11,662 nucleotides of DNA from Candidatus Elusimicrobium euhamitermitis (GTDB lineage Bacteria; Elusimicrobiota; Elusimicrobia; Elusimicrobiales; Elusimicrobiaceae): the NCBI GenBank assembly GCA_031254225.1, contig JAIRUU010000029.1, forward strand, positions 1 to 11,662, given 5' to 3'. The notes under the pieces are model-generated. The model saw nothing but the letters and a program-made list of their open reading frames with translations, was not told where the DNA came from and made no database searches. Shown here piece by piece: positions 1-7,041 of the stretch. Position 1 is the first letter of the stretch. Each line of letters opens with the position of its first letter. The translations under genes and the position numbers were made by a program.

Positions 1-130
1 TCGGCTTTTGGACGCTTTTCAATTTTTCCGGCCCTCGCCGTATGCTTCGCCTTATATACTTACTCAGGCCGGAGAAAATTGAAAATCGTCTCAAAATCCC
101 GTGAAATTTTTGGAACGAACAACGGACACG
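1..130 (-). repeat. Structured intergenic repeat, copy 1 (left end possibly outside the window)
   Basis: This stretch is the reverse complement of 6834-6957, with roughly nine differences over about 120 bases by eye, and it is more distantly related to 11265-11394. It contains a large imperfect palindrome: bases 11-33 pair with 67-90 (GACGCTTTTC.. against ..GAAAATCGTC, with GGCC inner ends), leaving a loop of about 33 bases that holds GCTTCGCC. The arms match except for a C/T mismatch and a one-base bulge. The flank 91-120 (CTCAAAATCCCGTGAAATTT...) is also shared by the other copies. No open reading frame covers it. The repeat may extend left of base 1. It could be a non-autonomous mobile element or a REP/RNA-type structured repeat; the sequence does not decide which. 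Confidence 0.8.
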
Positions 131-151
131 ACAACATCCATATGTTATAAT
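123..151 (+). promoter_or_regulatory. Sigma70-like promoter for the nucleoside phosphorylase-family gene
   Basis: A perfect TATAAT lies at 146-151. CGGACA at 123-128 (4 of 6 matches to TTGACA) lies exactly 17 bases upstream. Transcription would start near 158 and leave a leader of about 35 bases before the ATG at 193. The -35 hexamer falls at the outer edge of the intergenic repeat, so the repeat may have placed or disturbed this promoter. Confidence 0.45.
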
Positions 152-192
152 GTAAAAAAGCGTGTTACCGCGTTAATACATTTTACAAAATT

Positions 193-942
193 ATGCTATT
201 TAACAAAGAGAAGAAATATCTGGACGCGCCGGTCTCGGACGCGGCGAATTTTTTAAAGCAGACCAAGACTTTTATGGAGCTGCCGGAAAATATTATTATG
301 TGCCCCGTTGGCGGGCTTACAAAAACCGTCCAAAATAATTATAAAACAAAATACACAAAACTGGGCCTTGAGGGCGACGTTTATACTTTTGAAAAACATA
401 ACTGCGCTTTTGTGACAAACTTCGGCATGGGCGCGCCGGCTTTTGCGATGATGATGGAGGTTTTGACGGGCCTCGGCGCAAAAAATTTTGTTTTGACGGG
501 ATACGCCGGCTCTTTGCAGAAATATTTAAAAGTTGGAGACATTGTGGTTTGCAGCGAAGCGCTGCGCGACGAGGGCGTGTCTTCAAGCTATATCGCTCCT
601 GCCGGTTCCGCATATCCCGACGCGGCTCTTACAAATAAAATAAAAACGGATTTTGAAAAAAACAATCTGCCTTACAAGTACGGCCCCACATGGACTACCG
701 ACGTTCTGTTCCGCGAAACCGCGGCCGAGATTAAACATTATCAGGCGGGCGGCGTTCAGACGGTGGAAATGGAAGCCGCGGCCGCTTTTGCAGTGGCGCA
801 ACATTATAAAACCAAGTGCGCCGCGCTTTTTGTAATCAGCGACCAGCTGGCTAATTTGAAGTGGGAGCCGGCTTTCGGACATCAGGACATTCACGCGTCA
901 ATGCAGCATATCCTTAAGACAATAATAAATATTTTTAATTAG
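193..942 (+). CDS. Nucleoside phosphorylase-superfamily enzyme (uridine/purine phosphorylase-like)
   Basis: This 249-residue cytoplasmic protein matches the PNP_UDP_1 fold that splits nucleosides at the N-glycosidic bond in nucleotide salvage. Visible signatures in order are TGYAGSL (102-108) with VGDIVV (114-119), an uridine-phosphorylase-like RDEGVSSSY (125-133), TTDVLFRE (168-175), the ribose-binding TVEMEAAA (190-197) and VISDQ (214-218), whose Asp217 fits the catalytic Asp of the superfamily. The GDPxR-type phosphate loop expected near residues 36-45 reads CPVGGLTKTV, and the Arg normally just before the central glycine motif is absent. A hydrolytic nucleosidase or altered phosphate binding is therefore possible. 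The length is normal for the family. There is no clear Shine-Dalgarno sequence before this ATG, but it is the first Met after a good promoter. The gene appears monocistronic, with a strong terminator directly after the stop. Substrate is not determinable. Confidence 0.85.
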   Translation: MLFNKEKKYLDAPVSDAANFLKQTKTFMELPENIIMCPVGGLTKTVQNNYKTKYTKLGLEGDVYTFEKHNCAFVTNFGMGAPAFAMMMEVLTGLGAKNFVLTGYAGSLQKYLKVGDIVVCSEALRDEGVSSSYIAPAGSAYPDAALTNKIKTDFEKNNLPYKYGPTWTTDVLFRETAAEIKHYQAGGVQTVEMEAAAAFAVAQHYKTKCAALFVISDQLANLKWEPAFGHQDIHASMQHILKTIINIFN

Positions 943-950
943 TTCTCATA

Positions 951-995
951 GGCCTTTAGACCTATAGCAATATAGGTCCAAAGGCCCTTTTTCTC
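951..995 (+). terminator. Rho-independent terminator after the phosphorylase-family gene
   Basis: A 16-bp stem (951-966 with 971-986, one A/C mismatch) closes on a GCAA tetraloop and is followed by CTTTTT at 987-992. It begins 8 bases after the stop codon at 940-942. It should isolate this gene from the secreted protein starting at 1023. Confidence 0.88.
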
Positions 996-1022
996 TCAAT
1001 TTTATTCACTTATCTTATAAGT

Positions 1023-4000
1023 ATGAGTAAAACGCTTATAAGGTTAACCGGTTTATTGCTTGCCGTTTTTTGCGCGGCGGGCGTTTCTTTTGGCCAGACA
1101 TACGCGTCCCGCCAGGAAGCCGTTGCCGCTTTAAAATCCGTTTTGTCAGACAATATTTCCCCGAATAATACCGGTTACAGGCCTTTGCCGTTTGGCAAAA
1201 ATACCGCCAACCCTTACAGCACAGACGTTTTTTTGACCGCATATTCCCGCTTTAACCCGGGCTCGGCCGAAATGCCAAATATGCGCCGCACTTACCCGTC
1301 GCCGCGGGCAGATAAGACTGCGGAGGCCGTTCAGACTATCCGTGATCTTGCAGGCATAGCCAGGCCGGAGCAGTTAAAAGTCATCTTAGTCCCTCTTCTT
1401 CATAATCCGTATATACACGAACGCGTTTTTATAGAAGCGGAAATGCAGCTTGCCCGCGCGGCTCTGAAAACTGAAGACAAAAAACTTTCCGCCGCAATGC
1501 AAAACGAATTGAAATATTTATACTCTTATCCCAGAACGCTTGTACAGGGCCTTGACGAAGCGAATAATAAAGCTTTAAGGGAAGAAATAGGCAGCACTCT
1601 AGCTTCTTTGGGCGCGCCGCAGACAAAAACCCCGCAGCAAATGATGTCCAAAGCCCGCAGGACGGAGATTACGGACAAAATAATTACCGCGGCAAATTAT
1701 TTATTTGTAGGTTATTCCATAGCCGGCGGCGTGCGCGTCGCGGATATGCCCGTGGCAGCGGACTTTACTCCGGCGCCCGTGTCCGCAAAAATAATCCCGT
1801 TTAACAGCCCGAGGCCGGTAATAGACGGCGCAAACGCTTTAAAAATAATGCCGGAATATCAGCCGGTAACAAACATACGTCCCGTTACAAACAGTATGCC
1901 TGCCGCAATGCCGATACAGCCCGCGCCGCTAATCAGCCAAAGGCCGCAGGTAAAACCTGTTGTTATACCAATGCCGCAGGCGGCAACAGTTATTGCGCCG
2001 GCAAAAGACGCGGAGCCTATTTACGTCGGGGACCCGTTCAAAAAACTTACAAAAGAAGAAAGAGACGCTAAAAGGGCCCTTGAGATAGAGATAGCATTGG
2101 GCAATACTTCGCTCATGACTCCGCCAATCACTCAGTCTGAAATTTTCATGCTTAACATTGGCTGGCAGCAAAAAATTAATTTGCTCTCCAAATTTTATAA
2201 CTCCAAAAATAATAAGACAACGGGAACGCCCGACTGGGGTCTGCCGGCGGAAAAAGAAACCACATTCAAAAAAATAGCCGTCCCCGAAGCGCAAAACGCG
2301 CCGGACAAAAGCGTGCCCAGCCCGCTGAAAGTATCCGGCAACGTTATAGGCCTTATTGCGCCCGACGAGAGGATTACCGGCTATGACATAATTGACGCGC
2401 AGACAAAAAAAGATATTTCGCACGCTGATATGTCCCCGGGCTTAAAAAATCTTGAATTTCATGATTTGTTTAAAGACGGGCAGTTTGTTTTATTCCATAT
2501 AAAAAACAGCGCCGGATATACGCGCTATCTGAAATACCCCTCTTCAATTTTAGACTTAAAAGGAACCGAGAGCGCGGTAAGAAGCGCGCTTTTCCAGATA
2601 TACGGATTTTCAACAAAACACGATAAAGTGGTCAGTTACGCGGGCGGATTTGTGTACGAATTTAATTACAAAGGCGAAAAATTTTTATTCGGCGCGACTA
2701 CCGCGCACACCATCGGCACCGTAGGCAGAGAACTGAGCGTATATATGTATGACCCCATGCTTAAAAAAACCTACGATTATCCGGTAAAAGTATTAGCAGT
2801 GGACAAGAAAGCCGATATTTCTATTTTTAAAATTCCCAGAATAGCCATGGGATACTCTATACCGTTAAAGCTTGCCGTCCAGGGGCCGGAGAAGGATATG
2901 TCTTTGGATTATTACGGTTTTCCCAAAGGGCATTTTATGCCCATTAAAGACAAAAAGATTTTGGAGGGCGACAAATACACGGTTTCCATGCCGTACAAAT
3001 TTCCGGAAATAGATTCCAAAGGCGCGTGCGGCGGCCCGCTGCTTGACAAAGAAGGAAACGTAAGAGCCATGCACACGGGCAGCACAGAGGATAAAGTTGT
3101 TTCATTCGGAACAAACGCGCAGAATATTTATAGGCTGACAAGAAAACTTTTTAACGCCAATAACTCCCAGCAGGAGGACGAATCTGCCGCGGTTAATTCC
3201 GAGTCCGCCAAAAAACCAAACGGCGCGGAAACTCCGGCCGCGGAAAAATACGATTTTAAAACCGCGGAGCAGATTGATACCAAACCGGTATGGGCTTTAA
3301 AAAACGCCGAGGGCAAAATAACGCACTATATAAAATTCGCGGAGCCGGAAGAAAAACAGATTTTGGAAAAAATAAATAAACTGGCCCTTGAGAAAAATTA
3401 TAAAAACGCCGCCATACAAATTCCGCAGCTCACTGATATTAAATTCAGCGACCTGCCGGAAAATATCCGGAGCGATATTACCAAACAATATGAGAATTTG
3501 AAAAATTCCTATTTCTATACCCATTATATAAGCATAGAGGATTACGAACCTTTTATAATGACCGCCGTTGATACGCGCGGGTATAGCGCGGGCGATCCCG
3601 CGTCCGCCGCGTATGCCGCCCGGTTTGAGAAACATCCGATAACGCAAATACAGTGGCTGGAAGTTGTTGACTTTTTCAGGCAGCTTAACCTGAACGGAAT
3701 TGAACACTGCGACCTTAAATTTAATATGTTTTTCCGGCCGGGCGCGGACGGAAAACCCGTAGTCGCCGTAATAGATTTTGCGCCAGCGGGCAAAGAAGCC
3801 GGCAATAACATTGATATGGCGCTGTTAAAATTTATTGAAAATAAATTGATGTCAAAAGGATTTAAAGTTCCGGACAAAACAAGTTATTATAAACAGACAA
3901 ATCTTTCAAAAGAGCAGCTTTTAAATCAGACAAAAATTTCAATACTCTGGTTAGACGAAAATAATATTTTGCGCCAGACGACCGAGGGGCAAGTGCTTTA

Positions 4001-4193
4001 TATAAACGGTAAAAAAGTTATAACTTCAGAGGAGCTTTCTTTCGACAGGAAATTGCGGCCAGTCGTAAAACTCCATAACGGGAACATGACGGAAGCGCAG
4101 TATAATTACAATAAAGACGGCAGCGCGGTTTTCAAAGTTGAGGACGAAAAAGATTTTCTTGAGGATATTATTCCGCTTAATCTGAACAAATAG
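1023..4193 (+). CDS. Secreted multidomain protein: Cys-nucleophile trypsin-like domain plus kinase-like C-terminal region
   Basis: This 1056-residue protein begins with a Sec-type signal peptide (about 1-24: basic start, LLLAVFCAAG core, cleavage near SFG-Q). Residues 25-230 are mostly helical with no motif I recognise. Residues 241-335 form a Pro-rich linker. Residues 516-712 look like a compact trypsin/HtrA-type fold: TTAHTIG with His562, KKADISIF with Asp598, and GACGGPLL with Cys669 in the nucleophile position, followed by MHTGS (His684). Cys in GxCGG plus a downstream GxH-like motif is typical of viral 3C/3C-like proteases, whereas bacterial relatives normally carry Ser. After a second linker (717-750), the region 750-950 resembles a protein kinase: YIKFA (Lys771), a Glu-rich helix (776-782), HCDLKFN (895-901) and VIDFA (Asp918). 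The Asn sits one residue closer to the Asp than in canonical kinases, so activity is uncertain. No clear Shine-Dalgarno sequence precedes the ATG. The stop abuts the stop of the convergent glycosidase. Protein function is unknown; the gene is certain and the domain calls are by eye. Confidence 0.85.
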   Translation: MSKTLIRLTGLLLAVFCAAGVSFGQTYASRQEAVAALKSVLSDNISPNNTGYRPLPFGKNTANPYSTDVFLTAYSRFNPGSAEMPNMRRTYPSPRADKTAEAVQTIRDLAGIARPEQLKVILVPLLHNPYIHERVFIEAEMQLARAALKTEDKKLSAAMQNELKYLYSYPRTLVQGLDEANNKALREEIGSTLASLGAPQTKTPQQMMSKARRTEITDKIITAANYLFVGYSIAGGVRVADMPVAADFTPAPVSAKIIPFNSPRPVIDGANALKIMPEYQPVTNIRPVTNSMPAAMPIQPAPLISQRPQVKPVVIPMPQAATVIAPAKDAEPIYVGDPFKKLTKEERDAKRALEIEIALGNTSLMTPPITQSEIFMLNIGWQQKINLLSKFYNSKNNKTTGTPDWGLPAEKETTFKKIAVPEAQNAPDKSVPSPLKVSGNVIGLIAPDERITGYDIIDAQTKKDISHADMSPGLKNLEFHDLFKDGQFVLFHIKNSAGYTRYLKYPSSILDLKGTESAVRSALFQIYGFSTKHDKVVSYAGGFVYEFNYKGEKFLFGATTAHTIGTVGRELSVYMYDPMLKKTYDYPVKVLAVDKKADISIFKIPRIAMGYSIPLKLAVQGPEKDMSLDYYGFPKGHFMPIKDKKILEGDKYTVSMPYKFPEIDSKGACGGPLLDKEGNVRAMHTGSTEDKVVSFGTNAQNIYRLTRKLFNANNSQQEDESAAVNSESAKKPNGAETPAAEKYDFKTAEQIDTKPVWALKNAEGKITHYIKFAEPEEKQILEKINKLALEKNYKNAAIQIPQLTDIKFSDLPENIRSDITKQYENLKNSYFYTHYISIEDYEPFIMTAVDTRGYSAGDPASAAYAARFEKHPITQIQWLEVVDFFRQLNLNGIEHCDLKFNMFFRPGADGKPVVAVIDFAPAGKEAGNNIDMALLKFIENKLMSKGFKVPDKTSYYKQTNLSKEQLLNQTKISILWLDENNILRQTTEGQVLYINGKKVITSEELSFDRKLRPVVKLHNGNMTEAQYNYNKDGSAVFKVEDEKDFLEDIIPLNLNK

Positions 4194-5654
4194 TTACAGA
4201 TAAAGAGTATAAATTCTGCTTTCGTAGGGTTTGAGTTCAAGCGTCATGCCGTTTTTGCAAATTTCTTCCGCGGGCAGGTCGGTTTGTTTTACCGGAAAAT
4301 CGCATATTATTGATTTGTATTTTGTCTTGAACGGTATTTTGCACACGGACTGCACGCCGGAATAATTTATAACCACCAGTTTATATTCCAGCCCCTGCGC
4401 CCATTCCCAGGTCAAAACGTTTTTGTAAGTTTCGCTGTCATTAACCTGCGAGACCTGTTTAAGCGTCCACTGCCCGCCGTGGAAAGACGGATTGTTCGTT
4501 ATAGCCAGCATACCGGAATAAAATTCCTGCACGCCTTTATCTATATCCTGCTCCGCCACGGGGCCGACGTATTGTATGGGAAAACTTGTTTTGTAACCCA
4601 AAACCTGCTGAATGTAAAACATGCGCGCGCCGGGAATAGTTGACATCAAAACCGCGGCCGCCAGGGATTTCTCCCGCCCGAAAGCTTTTAACGCGGACTC
4701 TTCGTCGTGGTTTGAAATAAATCTTATGGAACGCATCTGGTAAAGGTGCTCTGCGCCGAGGTGGGCTTTAATATTTTCCGCCTCTGAAAACCGCAGCCTG
4801 TCATACAAAACTTTATCGTAAGTATAATCAAATCCCAGTTCCTGTATATCCCACTCAAGGCCCCAGTAAACTTCGGCTATAAAAACAAAATACGGATATT
4901 TTTCGCGTATTAGAGACAAGGCTTTTGTCCAAAACTCGTCCCGCGGTTTGTCCCCTTTTAAAAACTGCCACCAGGTGTCGTGATGCACTTTGTTAAGGGA
5001 GAGCATGGACATATCGCAGCGCACGCCGTCGCATAAAGACGCTACGCGCTCCAGCGTTTTAAGCATAAAATCCTGCGTTTTGGGGTTAAAGTAATTGAGC
5101 TGCGCGGTATCAGTCCACGGGGGAAAAAACGGATCGCGCCCGTGCGCTATATAAACGCCGTTTTCCGTTTTAAAAAACCAGTCCGGGCGGGAAACGGGCG
5201 GCGTGGTCCCCGTATTAATAAACAAGTCGGGGTCGGTCAAAGTTTTGGGGTGGTCCGCGGCAAAGTGGTTGCCTACAAAATCCAGCAGCAGCATAATGCC
5301 GCGGTCATTAAGGCGTTTTTTTAATTTGATAAGGCCGTCTTCGGTGTCCATGTCGCGGTCAACGCTGTAATCATAGACGGCGTAAGGGGAAGCTATAATA
5401 TCTTCTTTCTGGTAACCAGACGCCTGGAAACTGACCGCGCGGGCTATTTCAACGTGGCTTCTTGCTATTTCAAGCGCTCTCGGGCTCCGCTGCCACAGGC
5501 CCATGAGCCACACGGCGTCAAACCCGCCGGCTTTAATGCCGTCCAGCGCCTCGTCGGGGATATGGCAAATTGTCATTTTTTTGCCGTATCTTCTGCCGAG
5601 CACTGCAAGCCAGCGCGCTGTGTTTATTTCCAAAATATGCGGATTTGTCCTCAT
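4194..5654 (-). CDS. Alpha-amylase family (GH13) glycoside hydrolase, intracellular
   Basis: This 486-residue protein has all four GH13 signature regions in the right order: DFVGNH (125-130), GVRCDM with nucleophile Asp214, IAEVYW with acid/base Glu261, and ISNHDE with His316 and the transition-state stabiliser Asp317. A (beta/alpha)8 barrel covers about 1-400, followed by a beta-rich C-terminal domain ending in ELKPYESRIYTL. There is no signal peptide, so it acts in the cytoplasm, probably on glycogen, maltodextrins or an imported alpha-glucan or disaccharide; the exact specificity (amylase, glucosidase, trehalose or sucrose type) cannot be read from the sequence. The start is supported by an AGGG about 6 bases upstream of the ATG. 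It is divergent from the glycosyltransferase and converges with the secreted protease-like gene with zero intergenic bases. Confidence 0.9.
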   Translation of the reverse strand: MRTNPHILEINTARWLAVLGRRYGKKMTICHIPDEALDGIKAGGFDAVWLMGLWQRSPRALEIARSHVEIARAVSFQASGYQKEDIIASPYAVYDYSVDRDMDTEDGLIKLKKRLNDRGIMLLLDFVGNHFAADHPKTLTDPDLFINTGTTPPVSRPDWFFKTENGVYIAHGRDPFFPPWTDTAQLNYFNPKTQDFMLKTLERVASLCDGVRCDMSMLSLNKVHHDTWWQFLKGDKPRDEFWTKALSLIREKYPYFVFIAEVYWGLEWDIQELGFDYTYDKVLYDRLRFSEAENIKAHLGAEHLYQMRSIRFISNHDEESALKAFGREKSLAAAVLMSTIPGARMFYIQQVLGYKTSFPIQYVGPVAEQDIDKGVQEFYSGMLAITNNPSFHGGQWTLKQVSQVNDSETYKNVLTWEWAQGLEYKLVVINYSGVQSVCKIPFKTKYKSIICDFPVKQTDLPAEEICKNGMTLELKPYESRIYTLYL

Positions 5655-5708
5655 ATTAAACCCTGTAAAACAATTTTTGAGTAAAAATTTGCGACGGCAA
5701 GACCGTAA

Positions 5709-5721
5709 TATAATTTATAAT
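5709..5721 (+). promoter_or_regulatory. Two overlapping-range TATAAT -10 elements in the divergent gap
   Basis: TATAAT occurs at 5709-5714 and again at 5716-5721 in the 76-base AT-rich gap between the glycosidase (-) and the glycosyltransferase (+). TTGCGA at 5689-5694 could serve as a -35 but its spacing is 14 or 21 bases, so neither pair is ideal. Initiation from the second box would start transcription close to the ATG at 5731, giving a very short leader or none, which fits the absence of a Shine-Dalgarno sequence there. Confidence 0.35.
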
Positions 5722-5730
5722 TAATAATAT

Positions 5731-6795
5731 ATGAAGATTTTATACGTGATAACTTCAACGGCCGCGGGCGGCGCGGAAAACGCGCTGCTGAGCCTTGCCA
5801 TACCCTTGAGTAAAAATCATAGCATAAAAATAGTAAGTTTGAAACACTCGGGTCTATATGCCGACGAGCTTAAAAAACGCGGCATTGAGGTTGTCAGCCT
5901 GGAAATGGGTTACTGGCCGCGGCCGCGCGATTTGAAGCGGCTTAAGAAAATTATTTCAGATTTCAAACCCGACGTTGTGCACGCTCTGCTTTTCCGCGCG
6001 ATACAGATGTGCCGCGCACTGAAAGGCCGCTTTAAATTATTTACCACGCCGCATACAAATTACCAAAACAAAAGTAAATTTTTGCGGCTTGTTGACGCGG
6101 CTTTAAAAAGCAGGGATACCATGAGCCTTGCGGAATCCCGCAGCACGGCGGATTTCCTGCTCGTCAACCAGAGATATAATAAAAATAAAGTTAAGGTTAT
6201 TTTAAATTCCGTAACCGGCTTCGGGCCGGACGCGGCGGCGCGGCAAAAACTGCGCGCGGAGCAGAATTGCGAAGATAAAATTATTTTCATTACCGTCGCG
6301 CGGCTTGAAAAAATTAAAGGGCACCGCTTTCTGCTGGACGGTTTTGCTAAAATATATAGTAAGAAAAAAAATGCGGTTTTATGGTTTGTCGGCGACGGGG
6401 CTGAACGCGAAAATCTGGCCGCCGCGGCCGCCGCGCTGGGCGTAAAAAAGGCCGTTAAATTTTGGGGATACCAAAAAGATATCGCGCCGTTTTTAAACGC
6501 CGCGGATGTTTTTATTTTACCGTCCTCATCGGAAAGCAGGCCGCTTGCGCTGCTTGAAGCCGCGGCCTGCGGCCTGCCGCTGATAGCTGCCGATACCGGC
6601 GATAACCGCAATGTCGTCCGCCACGGACAGAACGGATTTATATGCAATGTGCAGGACCCCGTTATGCTGGCCGCCGTAATGGGCGAGCTTGCGGACAATA
6701 AAAAATTAAGAGAAGAATTCGGCTCCAAATCTTTAGAAATTTCCGCCGAATTAAGCAACAACTACGCAGAGGAACATTTGAAAGTTTATACTTAG
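5731..6795 (+). CDS. Family GT4-type glycosyltransferase (GT-B fold)
   Basis: This 354-residue protein has the layout of retaining group 1 glycosyltransferases. The N-terminal Rossmann half opens with KILYVITSTAAGGAEN, where GGAE near residue 13 is the usual acceptor-side loop. The C-terminal half carries VARLEKIKGH, with the basic residues that contact the nucleotide-sugar phosphates, then FVGDGAE, and the EX7E motif (Glu268 and Glu276 in ESRPLALLE) followed by ACGLP. There is no signal peptide or membrane helix, so it is cytosolic or membrane-associated. Donor and acceptor sugars cannot be inferred; cell-surface polysaccharide, lipopolysaccharide or glycolipid synthesis are the usual roles. 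The C-terminus is somewhat short. No Shine-Dalgarno sequence is visible before the ATG. It is followed by repeat copy 2 and no ordinary terminator. Confidence 0.88.
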   Translation: MKILYVITSTAAGGAENALLSLAIPLSKNHSIKIVSLKHSGLYADELKKRGIEVVSLEMGYWPRPRDLKRLKKIISDFKPDVVHALLFRAIQMCRALKGRFKLFTTPHTNYQNKSKFLRLVDAALKSRDTMSLAESRSTADFLLVNQRYNKNKVKVILNSVTGFGPDAAARQKLRAEQNCEDKIIFITVARLEKIKGHRFLLDGFAKIYSKKKNAVLWFVGDGAERENLAAAAAALGVKKAVKFWGYQKDIAPFLNAADVFILPSSSESRPLALLEAAACGLPLIAADTGDNRNVVRHGQNGFICNVQDPVMLAAVMGELADNKKLREEFGSKSLEISAELSNNYAEEHLKVYT

Positions 6796-6813
6796 GTTGA
6801 TTAAAATATATCG

Positions 6814-6960
6814 TTGCCGTAACCGATGTTCCGTCGTTCGTTCCAAAAATTTCACAGGATTTTGAGACGCTTTTCAATTTTCTCCGGCCTGAGCAAGTAC
6901 TAGAGGCGAAGCGTACGGCGAGGGCCGGAAAAATTGAAAATCGTCCAAAAGCCGAAGAAA
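6814..6960 (+). repeat. Structured intergenic repeat, copy 2
   Basis: This lies between the glycosyltransferase and signal peptidase genes. It is the inverted partner of copy 1: 6834-6957 matches the reverse complement of 1-120 at more than 90 percent by eye. Its left end, TGCCGTAACCG (6815-6825), is shared with copy 3. The core palindrome pairs 6866-6889 with 6923-6945, and its total span of 80 bases is the same as in copy 1. The loop holds AGTAC and GGCGAAGCG, also present in copy 3. The rest of this gap (6961-7030) is unstructured and contains several scattered GCGAA/GAACG words. I see no gene or typical terminator in the gap, so the hairpin may be the only transcript structure between these two genes. 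Confidence 0.82.
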
Positions 6961-7041
6961 TTTTTCAACATACAGCCAAGCGAACGAAGTGAGCGAAACA
7001 AGAGGAACGCGGAGCGCAAATAAAAAAAAGACGGAGTACTA

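Noticed and set aside
1929..2423. 164-residue minus-strand open frame inside the secreted protein gene
   Set aside because: No motif or ribosome binding site; the plus-strand frame is continuous and supported by its signal peptide and domains.
6060..6761. 233-residue minus-strand open frame inside the glycosyltransferase gene
   Set aside because: Ser/Ala-rich low-complexity translation with no motif; it is the antisense shadow of a well-supported gene.
6979..7016. Repeated GCGAA/GAACG words before lepB as a possible operator or direct repeat
   Set aside because: The words are irregular in spacing and sequence; no consistent repeat or dyad could be drawn.
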